64,000 nt of DNA from Acanthosepion pharaonis. Lineage: Eukaryota > Mollusca > Cephalopoda > Sepiida > Sepiidae. The first letter of the stretch is position 1, and each line of letters starts with the position of its first letter. The notes under the pieces were generated by a model. The model did no database searches, was not told where the DNA came from, and was given only the letters and a program-made list of their open reading frames with translations. Made by a program: the position numbers and the translations under genes. The stretch is taken from assembly GCA_903632075.3 (NCBI GenBank), contig CAHIKZ030000389.1, positions 365,001 through 429,000 on the forward strand, written 5' to 3'. Of the stretch, positions 11,720-21,560 are shown in pieces.

Positions 11720-12217
11720 ATGAAAGAACTTCGCCATGCTTGTAAATTCAAACTTGATCCATACAGGCGAGTTATAAATTTAAGTAACAATAAATTTTCA
11801 CTCAACACATTCAGGGTATTAAATAAAGGACTAAGCTTTTGCCCTAGTCCCCCAAGCTTTGATAAAGACACCTTGGCAAAGGACCTGAAATCCTTCTTCA
11901 GAAGAATACAGTTAAAAGCCCACTACGGGGAAAATGATCACACACCTTCCATACTTGATACATTAAAAGAGAAGGACACTACCTACACCCAACAAAACAC
12001 AGACATTACTATACAGACATTTGAAATAGCTGTAGCAAATGACATAAAGAAAACAATAGCACATAAGCTGCCACGTGACAATATTACTGAAGGGGAACGT
12101 ATAGCCCTCAACACGCTGACACATAGAGATGACCTAATCATAACACAGGCTGACAAAGAGGGTGCCACAGTGATCTGGGGACTCGAAGAATACATTAAGA
12201 GGCCAACAAACAGCTAG
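11720..12217 (+). pseudogene. Penelope-like polyprotein, N-terminal segment
   Basis: The first ATG in this frame is at 11720 (a TTG lies at 11711). The segment includes FRVLNKGLSFCPSPPSFDK, typical of the region before the reverse transcriptase of Penelope-like elements, and ends with LIITQADKEGATVIW and EEYIK, which leads into the RT fingers. The frame then reaches a stop at 12215-12217 because of a one-base deletion near 12196; the neighbouring frame carries on the homology. Function is inferred from the family: the N-terminal part of a retroelement polyprotein. It is a pseudogene fragment. Confidence 0.85.
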
Positions 12218-13380
12218 CCGACAAAGAAACCTATAAAAGCTTACCTACAGATCCCCTCCCCAAATACCAAAAAGAATTAACTAGCTCACTAAACATAATG
12301 CTTCACAACAATCTAATCGACAAGGAAACATGCACAACACTTACACCCACAAACATTATACCTGCTCGTTTCTATCTCCTTCCTAAAATACACAAAAGCA
12401 ACAACCCAGGAAGGCCGGTCATTTCATTGTTCAACTGCCACACGACAAAAATTTCCAAATACGTAGACCATTACATGCAACCCCTAGCTAAGGAAGTAAA
12501 ATCCTACATTAGAGACGCAACAGATCTACTAAACAAAATTAATCACATACAAACAGTTCCAGAGAATGCTATTCTAGTGACTATGGACGTAAGGTCACTC
12601 TATTCAAACATTAAACACATTGAAGGGCTAACCGCCCTTCAGGAAGCACTTACTAAAAGAAGAAAACAAGACACCACCCCCACAGAAGTTATCATAAAAG
12701 TCATGGAGCATGTCCTTACATTGAGTACTTTCAATTTCAATGGAGCACACTACCTTCAAATAAGAGGTTGTGCCATGGGCACCATTGCAGCTCCATCATA
12801 TGCTACAATATTCATGGGAAAATTTGAGGAGACCCATATCTATCCCCTCATTGATAGTGCAAGATATATCGATGATATATTCTTTGTATACATGGGCAGT
12901 GATGACAAACTTATCCAATTCCTTATGACCCTAAACACAGTGCACAACTCAATTAAGTTTGACTATGAAAAATCCACAACATCAGTAACATTTTTAGACA
13001 CCTGCAATTACATAGATGAAAACAGGAAACTACAAATGACACTACACACTAAAATCACCCACACCCACAACTATCTACACTTTAAGTCTTCCCACCCTAA
13101 ACACCTCAAAGAGAACCTTCCCTATTCACAAGCACTTAGACTCAGAAGGATATGTTCCAACAATGAAGAATTAAATAAACACATTGAAAATCTGGAGCAT
13201 CAATTCACAACATGTGGCTATAAACAACACCTAATCAGGGAACAAATAAATAAAGCAATTTCCACACCTAGAGAAGACACCTTATTGTACAAGATTAAAA
13301 ATAAATCTAGCCGCATTCCTCTAGTAACCACTTTCAACCCCACTCTGCCTCCACTATCCCAAATAATCAAAAGTCGCTGA
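12199..13380 (+). pseudogene. Penelope-like reverse transcriptase domain
   Basis: Open frame of about 390 codons with no internal stop (the first ATG, at 12298, lies inside the homologous region and is probably not a true start). RT motifs are visible: RFYLLPKIHK and GRPVIS near the start, VTMDVRSLYSNI (motif A, catalytic Asp), QIRGCAMGTIAAPSYA (motif B) and ARYIDDIFFVY (motif C, YIDD with both aspartates intact). Then TTSVTFLD and the thumb region follow. The frame stops at TGA 13378-13380 but homology continues in the same frame, so this is a point-mutation stop (a Trp codon is a likely ancestor). The RT catalytic residues themselves are undamaged. Confidence 0.9.
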
Positions 13381-14000
13381 GAAATACTACATCTTAAACC
13401 AGACCTAAAAAAATTGTTTAAGGAACCTGGCCTTCTTGCATATCGTAGATCTAAGAACCTAAAAGAAATCATTGGTAGTAACCACATTTCAGGGAACAAG
13501 GTAATCAGTAATAAACTAACAACAAAAACAACAGGATTTTCCCAACCATGTAACAGCAAAAGAAGTTTATGCTGCAACCACATTAAACACACAAATTCAT
13601 TCACTAGCACAGTCACTAAATCTACTTTCAAAATCTACCACGATTCTAACTGTAGAAGTCATAACATAATTTACCTTCTAGAATGCACACTGTCAGAAAC
13701 AATATGTAGGAAAATCTGAATGGCCCTTTCACTACAGAATTAATAATTATTGAATTAAGTCGACTCCCCATGAAAAATTATTACCTGTAGAACATTTCCG
13801 CCTAGAAAAACACGATTTCAAAACCCATGCCAAATTCACTATAATTGAGAGAATAGAAAAGTTCAGAGCAGATAACATTAGAAAGATTTTAGAGTTCCAT
13901 GAAAATAAGTGGATACAACGTTTAAAAACATACTATCCAGCCGGGCTAAACCATAAATTTAACAATATAGATAGTATTAATATATCACCCTACAAATCAA
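13381..14000 (+). pseudogene. Penelope-like GIY-YIG endonuclease domain (frameshifted)
   Basis: Continues in frame after the 13378 stop: LFKEPGLLAYRRSKNLKEII, then a cysteine-bearing linker (SKRSLCCNHIKHTN) and HNIIYLLECTL, the start of the GIY-YIG fold. A one-base loss near 13691 shifts the frame; in the next frame QKQYVGKSE supplies the second half of the YIG-like motif. A stop at about 13752 follows, then the LEKHDFKTHAKFTIIERIE block, ENKWIQRLKTYYPAGLN near 13905-13955 and the domain end. In the family this endonuclease nicks target DNA to prime reverse transcription. Confidence 0.85.
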
Positions 14001-14486
14001 AACCTACCCACATTTCTCACCCACACAAGACAAACATGCTTACAGAGGTGTTGAGGCCTCACACTTATACACACACCCACATGAACATACACACTTACAC
14101 ACATCATACTCACTCACTCCCTAATGAGCCAAATGATAACACACACCCACAGCAATATACACGCTTACACATATCATACTCACTCACTCCCTAAGAATCA
14201 AATAAAATTAACACAAACATACACACACACACACACATCCCCTCTCCAGGAACCAATAAAACTGTCAAACTGACTAGGGGAATTCAGAGCAGCATAGATC
14301 CATCCAGCTCTTATCTCAAATAACAACTTAAGAGACTGTTTGACCAACACAAGGAATGTTAAAAGACTCATGTTAAAAAGATAAAAAAATAAAAAAACAA
14401 ATGAAAACTACAGACAAAAGTTCATTTTCTCCATCAAGACATTCATTTCTGTAGTTTACTGCTACCAGCAAGCAGAAATATTTCTT

Positions 14487-14512
14487 CTGATGATGGCCAT
14501 TTTGGCTGAAAC
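14487..14512 (+). ncRNA. Hammerhead-like core at Penelope 3' end
   Basis: CTGATGA, then a five-pair stem (GGCCA/TGGCT, including one G-T pair) closed by TTT, then GAAAC. Penelope-like elements are known to carry hammerhead ribozymes in their terminal repeats, and CUGAUGA...GAAA is the hammerhead core. The base directly after CTGATGA and the one before GAAA are both T and would not pair, and I could not identify helix III and the cleavage site with confidence. Treat as a candidate relic. Confidence 0.4.
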
Positions 14513-14549
14513 TAGTTGAGGAATCTAAATGAAATAATAATAATAAAAA

Positions 14550-14970
14550 CAAAAGAATATTAATCTACAACCCAGTGTGTCTGAAGATTTTAATTTTTTT
14601 TATATTTTTTATTGTTCAAAATATGTGTGTGTGTGTGTGTGTGTGTGTGTATAATTTAAAAAAAAAAATAGATCAGCCTATCATGCTAACTTGGTTTCAA
14701 TTTTTTGGTATCTTCAGGCAATCTGGGCTAAATAATTTCCTAACCCTTTATTATTTAAAAAATAATTAAATAAACACACAATACAAATCATAATAGAAGG
14801 GGAGGAAAAAGGCAAGTGTATTGAAATATATCAGAGGTTGGAGGTGCATGTTTTCATCCTGGTTCATATGAACTTAAAAGGAACTTTTTTGTGTATATGC
14901 ATTGTTATTATTTCTGATCTTGCATTCAGAATGTTTTTCTGATCTGGAAATGTTATTGTTATTTATATAT
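14550..14970. other. AT-rich DNA with (TG)n
   Basis: (TG)n at about 14626-14651 within the only notable structure. No gene seen. Confidence 0.6.
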
Positions 14971-14974
14971 ATAA

Positions 14975-15099
14975 GTGGACACTGAGGTCAACACCAAACA
15001 GTGACAGTTTGTTTCATGTTTGAATGCAATCTTTTTGACCTGAAGATTGTATTCAAGCATGAAACCCACTCACCAATTGATGTTGACCTCAGTTTCCAC
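14975..15099. repeat. 125-bp palindromic Penelope-type element
   Basis: GTGGACACTGAGGTCAACA at the left pairs with TGTTGACCTCAGTTTCCAC at the right; inside, TTTCATGTTTGAATGCAATC pairs with GATTGTATTCAAGCATGAAA. The core reads ACCTGAAGATTG...GCATGAAACC. The left edge abuts a TATATATA run, and an AAGTGGA/TCCACTT symmetry extends the palindrome. Confidence 0.8.
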
Positions 15100-15169
15100 T
15101 TTTATATTTACATGCGCCCTATTCCTGATATTGAGAATTTTTACCCATAAGTATAGCACATCTTAAAAC

Positions 15170-15191
15170 ATATATATATATATATATATAA
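15170..15191. repeat. (TA)n microsatellite
   Basis: About 11 TA units. Confidence 0.9.
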
Positions 15192-15489
15192 TTAGCCATT
15201 TTTTTAATCCCCAATAGGACCTAAGTTTTCACCAAGTGTCTGGTATATATGTGGTGTAATGGGCCTTACTTCTGCCACTGGGTTTTGAATTCAGAATTAT
15301 CCTTCTCTTTTATTAATAACAATAAAAAAACTGCTTCACCCATTGTCTAGATAGATTAGCATAAATCATGTATATATGTTCTTTAATTTGTCAGTACCTA
15401 GAGACTTTTATGTGTTGCATGATATTGCATGTAAAAGTTTCAGAAATTAGTGTACTTTCAATACATTTTCACCTTATTAAATCACTTTT

Positions 15490-15885
15490 TCTTTATTTAA
15501 GTTAGAATTATAGCCAGACTGTACTGGCAAATTACCTCGGGTCCAAGTGGGCTAGAGTAATGTAGCCTAAATGTGCACATAGAATGAGCAAATTGCTTAT
15601 GAGGAAAACCGTCTGAGCATTGACAAGACCCATGCATCGTTGAGTCAGATCAAGGCTAGCAGAATGCTCAGTATGCAAATTCTCTGGTTTGGCAAGAACG
15701 TATAAAAAGGCGAGCATTCGTTGAGAAAATCAGAAGGCGTCTGCACACAACAGAATTCACATCGGTGCATACTGATCTGGAATCCGTTGTGAGTGTGTTT
15801 CCAGTGTCTGTGCTACAGAATCACATGTTTACTGCTACACAGATCTATTAAATCACTGTTAACAAATGCTTAAAGATTCTAAAAA
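15490..15885 (+). mobile_element. LTR-like or promoter-bearing block
   Basis: A less AT-rich island with an RNA polymerase II-type layout: octamer ATGCAAAT at 15673-15680, TATA box GTATAAAAAGG at about 15700-15710, and an ATTAAA near 15849 that could be a poly(A) signal. Possible LTR edges are TGTACTGG near 15519 and GTTAACA near 15863, but I see no target-site duplication and no attached retrotransposon genes. It could also be the core promoter of an unrecognised transcript or a retrocopy, since a poly(A) run follows at 15880. The short minus-strand open frame here has no recognised product. Confidence 0.45.
15673..15710 (+). promoter_or_regulatory. Octamer plus TATA box
   Basis: A perfect ATGCAAAT octamer (POU-factor site) ends about 20 bp upstream of GTATAAAAAGG. 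The spacing suits a TATA-driven promoter with start near 15730-15740. Confidence 0.5.
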
Positions 15886-15889
15886 AAAA

Positions 15890-17713
15890 AAAATTTATCA
15901 ACAAAAATTTGGATTACCGATGGGATCACTTCAAATTTGTTTTTTTGCTTGTCTTTTCTTAGAATTTCTAGACACTTGTCTCTTTTCAAAATATTTTACC
16001 TAAACAATCAACATATTTCTAATATATTCAATGATGCTTTATTAACATATCCCTGCAAAACAATATTACCTGATCTTATAAATAAACTAAAGCAACTTTA
16101 AATATGCAATCAAATTTACTTATGAAACAAACAAATAATACCTTACCTTTCTTTAATATCATGTTAAACCGTACAGATAAGGATCTAAAAGTAATTGTTT
16201 ATTGAAAATCCACCAATAAAAATGTTATTATAAACTTTTATTCACCACACAACAACAAAATAAAAAAAAATAATTATTGGTATCTACTTAAGAGCACTTA
16301 CAATTTATAGCCATCAAAGAAGAGAAATACTCTGGAAATATTTTGAATCTTTTCCAATATTATTTAATTATTGAATAATGCAAGAAAGAAAGCTTACAAA
16401 ATTAAAAGGAAAAATGACACCGCTTTGATAAAACTTGGTACATAATACTACCTATCAACTCAGTAATGACAACAATTGAAAAGGATTTATGTAATCAATA
16501 AAAAAATTGTTACAACTTCAAAAACAATAAGAGATTTAATTAACACAAAATCTTAAGCTTAAACCTGAAGTAGCAGTTTACAAAATAGATTGTGAAAATG
16601 TATTTAAAGTGCACTAATTTCTGAGTCTTCCACAGTAAACTTACATCCAAGATCATACATGATATTGTATATGCTTCTTGTGTCAATGAAGATAAGACTT
16701 GAAGTGGTGACTGATCTTTAGCTTTATTATCAAATGTTTAGAAGCTGTGGAGAATCGTGATTATTCACATTCTGAAAGAACATGGCTTATAAAAATAGAG
16801 TTCATAATTGAGAGAAAGAGAGAGATTGTCCACCAGTGGGCATATTGTGTGTGTAGTTAAACTGAGCCTGCCACCCGTGTGTGTTTTGATGAAGGCTGTT
16901 CTGATGAATAGAATTATAGAATGAAAAGTGATTTCTGGAAGGAGTCAGTATTGAATAAAAATTTGCAGTCAGATGATGATTCAAATGTTTCCTTCATTTA
17001 GGAAAATTTTCATATTTCCCTCAAATTTGTGGAACTGATTTTTGCCATGGAAAGAAAAAAAAACCATCAATGAAATTACCTCATATTGCAACAGTTAGTG
17101 GGGGGATGGGCAGTAAATCTCCATCCTAAGTCTCTATCCATCCTTGCAACAAGATAATCTAGATTTTATTGTATTACAGAGGAACGACAAAACTAGGTCA
17201 CACTTGGTGTTATTTTTATGAAAGGATACGAACTGCACCAAGGCATTATTTTAAAGTCGTATGTAGAAGAAAGAAAGAAAAATAGCGTTGTCAATATCTC
17301 AAGGCATTCTAGTGTAAATTAAAAATATAAAAAATATTAATCATTTTTTTTTTTTATTTCACAATAAACTACATTGGCAGAAGTGTAAGCTTATTTCTGG
17401 GTCAACCTTTAGATTGATCAATAAAGAGAGAAAAAGCATTATGTTAAAACTTAGCATTCATGTGAACATTTTTTTTCCTAATTTTTTTAGATGTTCCCTG
17501 TGTAAGGAGTACATTCCTTGTGATGGACTAAAGGATATATGTGCTTTGAGCATATGGGCATATTAAGTATGCACATGTATGTACATATTGTGTGTGCAGG
17601 TAAAGTGTCTACTGTGTGCGTGTGCGCACATAACTTGTAAGTGCATGTGTTTCTTGTTTAGTATACATGTATGTGTATATGTATTCATGAAAATTATTTA
17701 TGTGTGTCCCTTT

Positions 17714-17715
<2 letters not shown>
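15890..17715. other. Unassigned AT-rich DNA
   Basis: No gene, RNA or repeat that I can support. Mostly A/T-rich with short homopolymers. A small TG/CA-rich patch lies at about 16840-16890. Confidence 0.5.

Positions 17716-17718
<3 letters not shown>

Positions 17719-17774
<56 letters not shown>
17719..17774. repeat. (TA)n microsatellite at left flank of 5S-headed element
   Basis: About 28 TA units running directly into the 5S-like sequence. Confidence 0.95.
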
Positions 17775-17777
<3 letters not shown>

Positions 17778-18238
17778 GTTAATGGTGAAACACCGGTTCT
17801 CGTATGATCACCGGGGTTAAGCATCGAGAGCCAGGTCAGTACTTAGATGGGGGACCGCTTGGGGAACACTCTGGTACTGTAAGCCCCCAAAGTCCAACCC
17901 TTACCTCACAGGCGGTGGGGGGGTGTAAACGGTAGTGTCAGAGCTATGCCGCCGGAACTTCATTCCTGGTAGGGCCACCCAAGGCGGACAGGTCTGACAC
18001 ACACGCCTTGCTAATAAGGGCTCTGGTGAAAATCCAAGGAGCGTCTGCATCGGGTAAATTGGCTTCTGGTCTATTTCCTGTCTCTGCGTCTGTGGGAACC
18101 CCGTTGCAAGCAAGAACATTATCCGAGTAGGCCTGGGTACCCCTTCTGTAATTTATCCCAAGAATCTTCTTCTCATAACAGGAAGAAGCCGGCTCAATCC
18201 GCCCAGGGTGAATGCCGCATCAGTCAGTCAGTCAGTCA

Positions 18239-18240
<2 letters not shown>
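17778..18240 (+). mobile_element. 5S rRNA-headed SINE-like element
   Basis: About 460 bp, much richer in G and C than its surroundings, with (TA)n on both sides. The head (17778-17885) is 5S rRNA-derived and keeps the internal polymerase III promoter. The middle (about 17890-18215) is a unique body of about 330 bp with no recognised coding; the minus-strand frame across it has no known domain. It ends in (CAGT)5 at 18221-18240, a simple-repeat tail as in many SINEs. Class 5S-derived SINEs (SINE3) are established in vertebrates; assignment here is by structure. Confidence 0.7.
17783..17885 (+). pseudogene. 5S rRNA-derived head (truncated 5S pseudogene)
   Basis: Matches metazoan 5S rRNA from about position 20 to the 3' end. 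Diagnostic blocks: AACACCGGTTCTCGT, GATCACCG, GTTAAGCATCGAGAGCC (box A region), GTCAGTACTTAGATGGG and GGACCGCTTGGG (intermediate element/box C region), ending GGTACTGTAAGC. The first about 18 bases of 5S, with half of its terminal stem, are missing and replaced by TA repeat, so it cannot be a functional 5S gene. Confidence 0.85.

Positions 18241-18274
<34 letters not shown>
18241..18274. repeat. (TA)n microsatellite at right flank of 5S-headed element
   Basis: About 17 AT units directly after the (CAGT)n tail. Confidence 0.95.
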
Positions 18275-18278
<4 letters not shown>

Positions 18279-18289
18279 GCAAAACTAGG

Positions 18290-18480
18290 TAATCCTTATG
18301 GGTAGACCCAAGGAGGATGATATCCGGAGAGCTCAATGTAAATTCAGAGCAAATATGTTTGAATAAAAAACAGACCACTTTAAGGTTCCATGTAATAAAT
18401 TATTTCACCACAGCCCTTTCAAAGGGCTCTGGATCATCAGACTTTACTTCCAAAGGTTGAAATGAAATATTTTCATTCAA
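18290..18480 (-). repeat. Penelope-type tail relic with strong hairpin
   Basis: On the minus strand CTGATGA (18440-18434) is followed by a long perfect stem AGCCCTTT/AAAGGGCT and then GAAA (18406-18403). It repeats the CTGATGA-stem-GAAA layout of the Penelope 3' end. A (CA)n tract at 18491-18515 follows. Confidence 0.5.
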
Positions 18481-18484
18481 ACAA

Positions 18485-18521
<37 letters not shown>

Positions 18522-18539
18522 AAAGAGTGTGCAGATTAT

Positions 18540-18980
18540 ATCTTATATCATAAAGAAACAATTTATACAAAGAATTAAATAGCAATGTTAATGTGATTAA
18601 TGGCAAAATCACTTTGCTAACAGGACTTAATGAAACATTAACTTACTATCAATTCCTTGAATAATGAGATCCTTATATTCAAGTTGTTGTCAGATGGAAG
18701 ACACATGCCAAGTACTTTCAACAATTTCAAATTGTCATTTTCAGGGTGCAATTTTCTTATATATAGGCAAATACTAAGACGAAATATGTGTAGACAGAAT
18801 TTTTTTAAAATTATGCTATTTATTGACAGTTGAATATATGTTTTGTGGCATGCAATGTCACAACGCTAGAGTTCTTGTTCAAATCGATCAAGTGAGAATT
18901 TTGTTTGAATTTTGAAAAGTTAGAATTATACAAAATTTTCTTGTTATATGTATTGATCTGCTTAAGTGAAATGGACTTAG
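18540..18980. other. Unassigned AT-rich DNA
   Basis: No gene or repeat recognised. Confidence 0.5.
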
Positions 18981-18986
18981 TATAAT

Positions 18987-19025
<39 letters not shown>
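18987..19025. repeat. (TA)n/(CA)n microsatellite
   Basis: TA tract running into CA tract. Confidence 0.95.
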
Positions 19026-19427
19026 GAGGGGATGCTAAAAATATCTCAATCCAACCAAGAAGGAATTCTGCCACCTACAACTCTATTCTGATCTTTTCAC
19101 CAACTTCTCTCATTTCACAAGAACATATTGATTTCTCAACATAATCTCCTCCTTCCCTGGTAATGCACTTAATCTAGTCCTTCTCCATTAATCATAGATT
19201 TTTTTTTCTTAGTCTTCAGTGAGGATAGAAGCTAAATTCTATTTTCACAAATTTGGATATATTTTTATATGCAGGCAAGTTTTAAGCAGGGTATTCAATA
19301 TTAAATGACACCAGATTTTGCATCTGAAACTTACCTGAATGACATGGTACCTACTTTGTTAATATATCTATTAATGCATATACTTACTGAGTAGCTTAAT
19401 CTTAATCCATGTGTCTGTAACAATATT

Positions 19428-19429
<2 letters not shown>

Positions 19430-19468
<39 letters not shown>

Positions 19469-19580
19469 ACACACGTATAATATATAAATAATATATATAA
19501 AAAAATTGCATATATATTTATATACATACACATTTTACATGTATATATATATATAATATATATATGTGTGTGTGTGTGTG
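19430..19580. repeat. (TA)n and (TG)n cluster
   Basis: (TA)n at 19432-19465, mixed TA-rich sequence to 19564, then (TG)n at 19565-19580. Confidence 0.9.
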
Positions 19581-19624
19581 GTACTTATTGGAAAGCAGTC
19601 AATATCAGTGATAGAGCTAACACA

Positions 19625-19745
19625 TTTAGTTGGATTGATATGAGTTTGTGACCCTGGGTTTCACGCTATTTGTGATCATCAGTTTGTCAGACAATTGCAA
19701 ATAGCATGAAACCCAGGGTCACAAACTCACATCGGTCCAACTAAA
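19625..19745. repeat. 121-bp palindromic Penelope-type element
   Basis: Two 48-bp arms (19625-19672 and 19698-19745) are near-perfect reverse complements around a 25-bp loop, sharing GAGTTTGTGACCCTGGGTTTC and the outer TTTAGTTGGA/TCCAACTAAA. The right arm has GCATGAAACCC, as in the 14975-15099 element. TA-rich DNA lies on both sides. Confidence 0.85.
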
Positions 19746-19749
19746 TATA

Positions 19750-21285
19750 TATGTATTTAAAATAATTAAAATAGCTGATGTGTAAATATGTCAGATACAT
19801 ATAAAAAAACGAGGATCAACTTATAAAAAAATTGCAGGCTCCATGTAAAAAAAAAAACCGTCAAAAATAAAATCTAAAACAAGATTAGAAATCTGCAGAA
19901 GTAGTAGAAATCATATCACGGATTTTTTCAGCCATCAGTTGCTGTTGGTTTTAAGTAAAAACAAAATATTTGGGTTTGCTTCCTCTGTAAACAGTTAAGT
20001 ATTTGCAACAGGTCCTGATCAGTCAACTCAGAAATGCAAGCTTGTCTATATAAGTCTACATCAAGCAACGCCCTTAATGAGACAAGTGAAGCGGCTAGAG
20101 ATCAAAAGACTCACCAACAAATGAAACTGCATTCAAACTTTTATAGATCATTACGCTTGTACTTCTTCACCACCCTAAACTGATAGTAATGACATTTTAA
20201 AATGTATGAACGTTTGCTATATCAAACACAACACGTGCCAATTTCTATATTTCAGATAATAAAACTGTTTATGAATAAATCCATTAAAAATCAACTTACA
20301 CATACATTTCTTTTTACAATTTACAATCAAAAACTTTTTTGTAAAAAAAGTAAATAGTGATTAGTTTTAAAATTTTATCCCAATTATTACAAGTTTAAAA
20401 AGTTTACTATATTAATTGCCACTTTAGCTAAAAATATTATTAACACTTAAAAAATCATACAGGATTTACGAAGATGAGAATAATTTCTAGGCTACACAAG
20501 AAAATAATTTGGTGTCACAATATTTACATTTGTACACAAATTTAAAATTAGTCTGCAAGAATATATTTTATTTTTAACCTTTTATTCGATTAAATTTGAG
20601 ACGACTTTGTACTTATCCTCTCTAGTAGAAAGAGTTTTTTTTTCCAGTTTCAGCAGTACAGCGCACCATTTGAGACGTTTCAGTTGACCTGTAGGTGCCT
20701 AGAGATCATCTATCATGAGAACTTAAAACTAAGGCAGTTAGTTAAAGGAACGCCACTTTGCAATGGACGTTAGTACTCGCAGTTGTTTATTTCAGAAGTC
20801 TTTTTTTCTTAGACTTGTAATTGCCTTTTTATTTAACTCCTAACTGGATGAGAAGAGACAGGTTCATGCCTTTGCCAACGGCATATGATGTGAACAAAAC
20901 AGACTTGGATATAAACTCCGTTCACTCGTTGCCCTCTTGGGCCTGCAGATAACACGTTACCTTGCATTTTGCTTTAAAAACAATATACAACGATTACGAA
21001 ATAAATTACAAAAAATAAAACTCTCACCATAAAGAAACTGTCATTCATTGTGATCTTCTTAGCAGATTAATTTTACGATACATGACACGTGAATATGAAA
21101 CTGACTAAGTAGACTTTTTAATTTAGTTATTCAAACCTAAATTACAAATAAAGGAAAAATGTATTTTTACAGAAATCGTTCAGATGATTTGCTATATAGC
21201 CAAACAAACCCTCTTTCTCCAGTAAAAATGATTTTTTTTAAGATATCACGTGTGTTAAAAATAAAATAAACAAACATAAGTAACT
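19750..21285. other. Unassigned DNA, possible intron
   Basis: No ORF of note. The stretch 20830-20940 (GGTTCATGCC, GTGAACAAAACAGACTTGGA) loosely matches the SINE-like repeat at 48150-48230. If the candidate exon at 21293-21560 is real, this would be its first intron. Confidence 0.4.
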
Positions 21286-21292
21286 GACTCAC

Positions 21293-21560
21293 CGTAGAGT
21301 GCTCCATCTCTGCACTGTCTTTCCCACAATTATTTTACACTGCAATATAGCATAGTAGTCTGCCGCTGGTCCACAACTTACACATGTCCCTGTTTGTGAA
21401 GTTAAAAATCAATACAACAACAGACTTTGAACACACATCAGTGTCTTTCATCATTGCTTCCCAAAAGTAAATGAGCTTTACGTTGATCAATCATCTGCCT
21501 TCCTTCTTTTCCAACAAAGGCCAGCGTCTACAACATATGCAATGAAGCTTCTTTTTTTTT
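21293..21560 (-). other. Candidate 5' exon of an unknown host gene
   Basis: On the minus strand a stretch with less low-complexity sequence ends in CTACG|GTGAGTCAG, a strong 5' splice donor (GT at 21292-21291). An ATG at 21307-21305 in good context (CAGAGATGG) opens a five-codon frame to the donor (ATG GAG CAC TCT ACG, phase 0). Upstream sequence would be 5' UTR. A second frame contains TCVSCGPAADYYAILQC, which has a CxxC but no complete known finger. No downstream exon was found, so this is a weak, testable prediction. Confidence 0.25.

Larger units (their letters stand above)
11400..14545 (+). mobile_element. Penelope-like retroelement, nearly full length
   Basis: Retroelement encoding one long polyprotein with an N-terminal region, reverse transcriptase and C-terminal GIY-YIG endonuclease, the hallmark of Penelope-like elements. 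Coding sequence runs from about 11711 to 14000 or slightly beyond, followed by a (CA)-rich spacer, a CTGATGA...GAAAC motif at 14487-14512 and an A-rich end. Only three coding lesions are obvious: a one-base frameshift near 12196, a stop at 13378-13380 and a one-base frameshift near 13691. Base composition is clearly less AT-rich than the flanks. Ends are estimated. Confidence 0.9.

Noticed and set aside
17783..17885. Functional 5S rRNA gene
   Set aside because: The 5' end, which forms half of the terminal stem, is missing, there are several substitutions in the 3' half, and the sequence continues into a SINE-like body without a polymerase III T-run terminator.
21305..21420. Nuclear-receptor-like zinc finger (CVSCG...YY...C) on the minus strand
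   Set aside because: Only one CxxC pair and a third Cys are present, the second half of the finger lacks its cysteines, and the frame is closed by stops on both sides.
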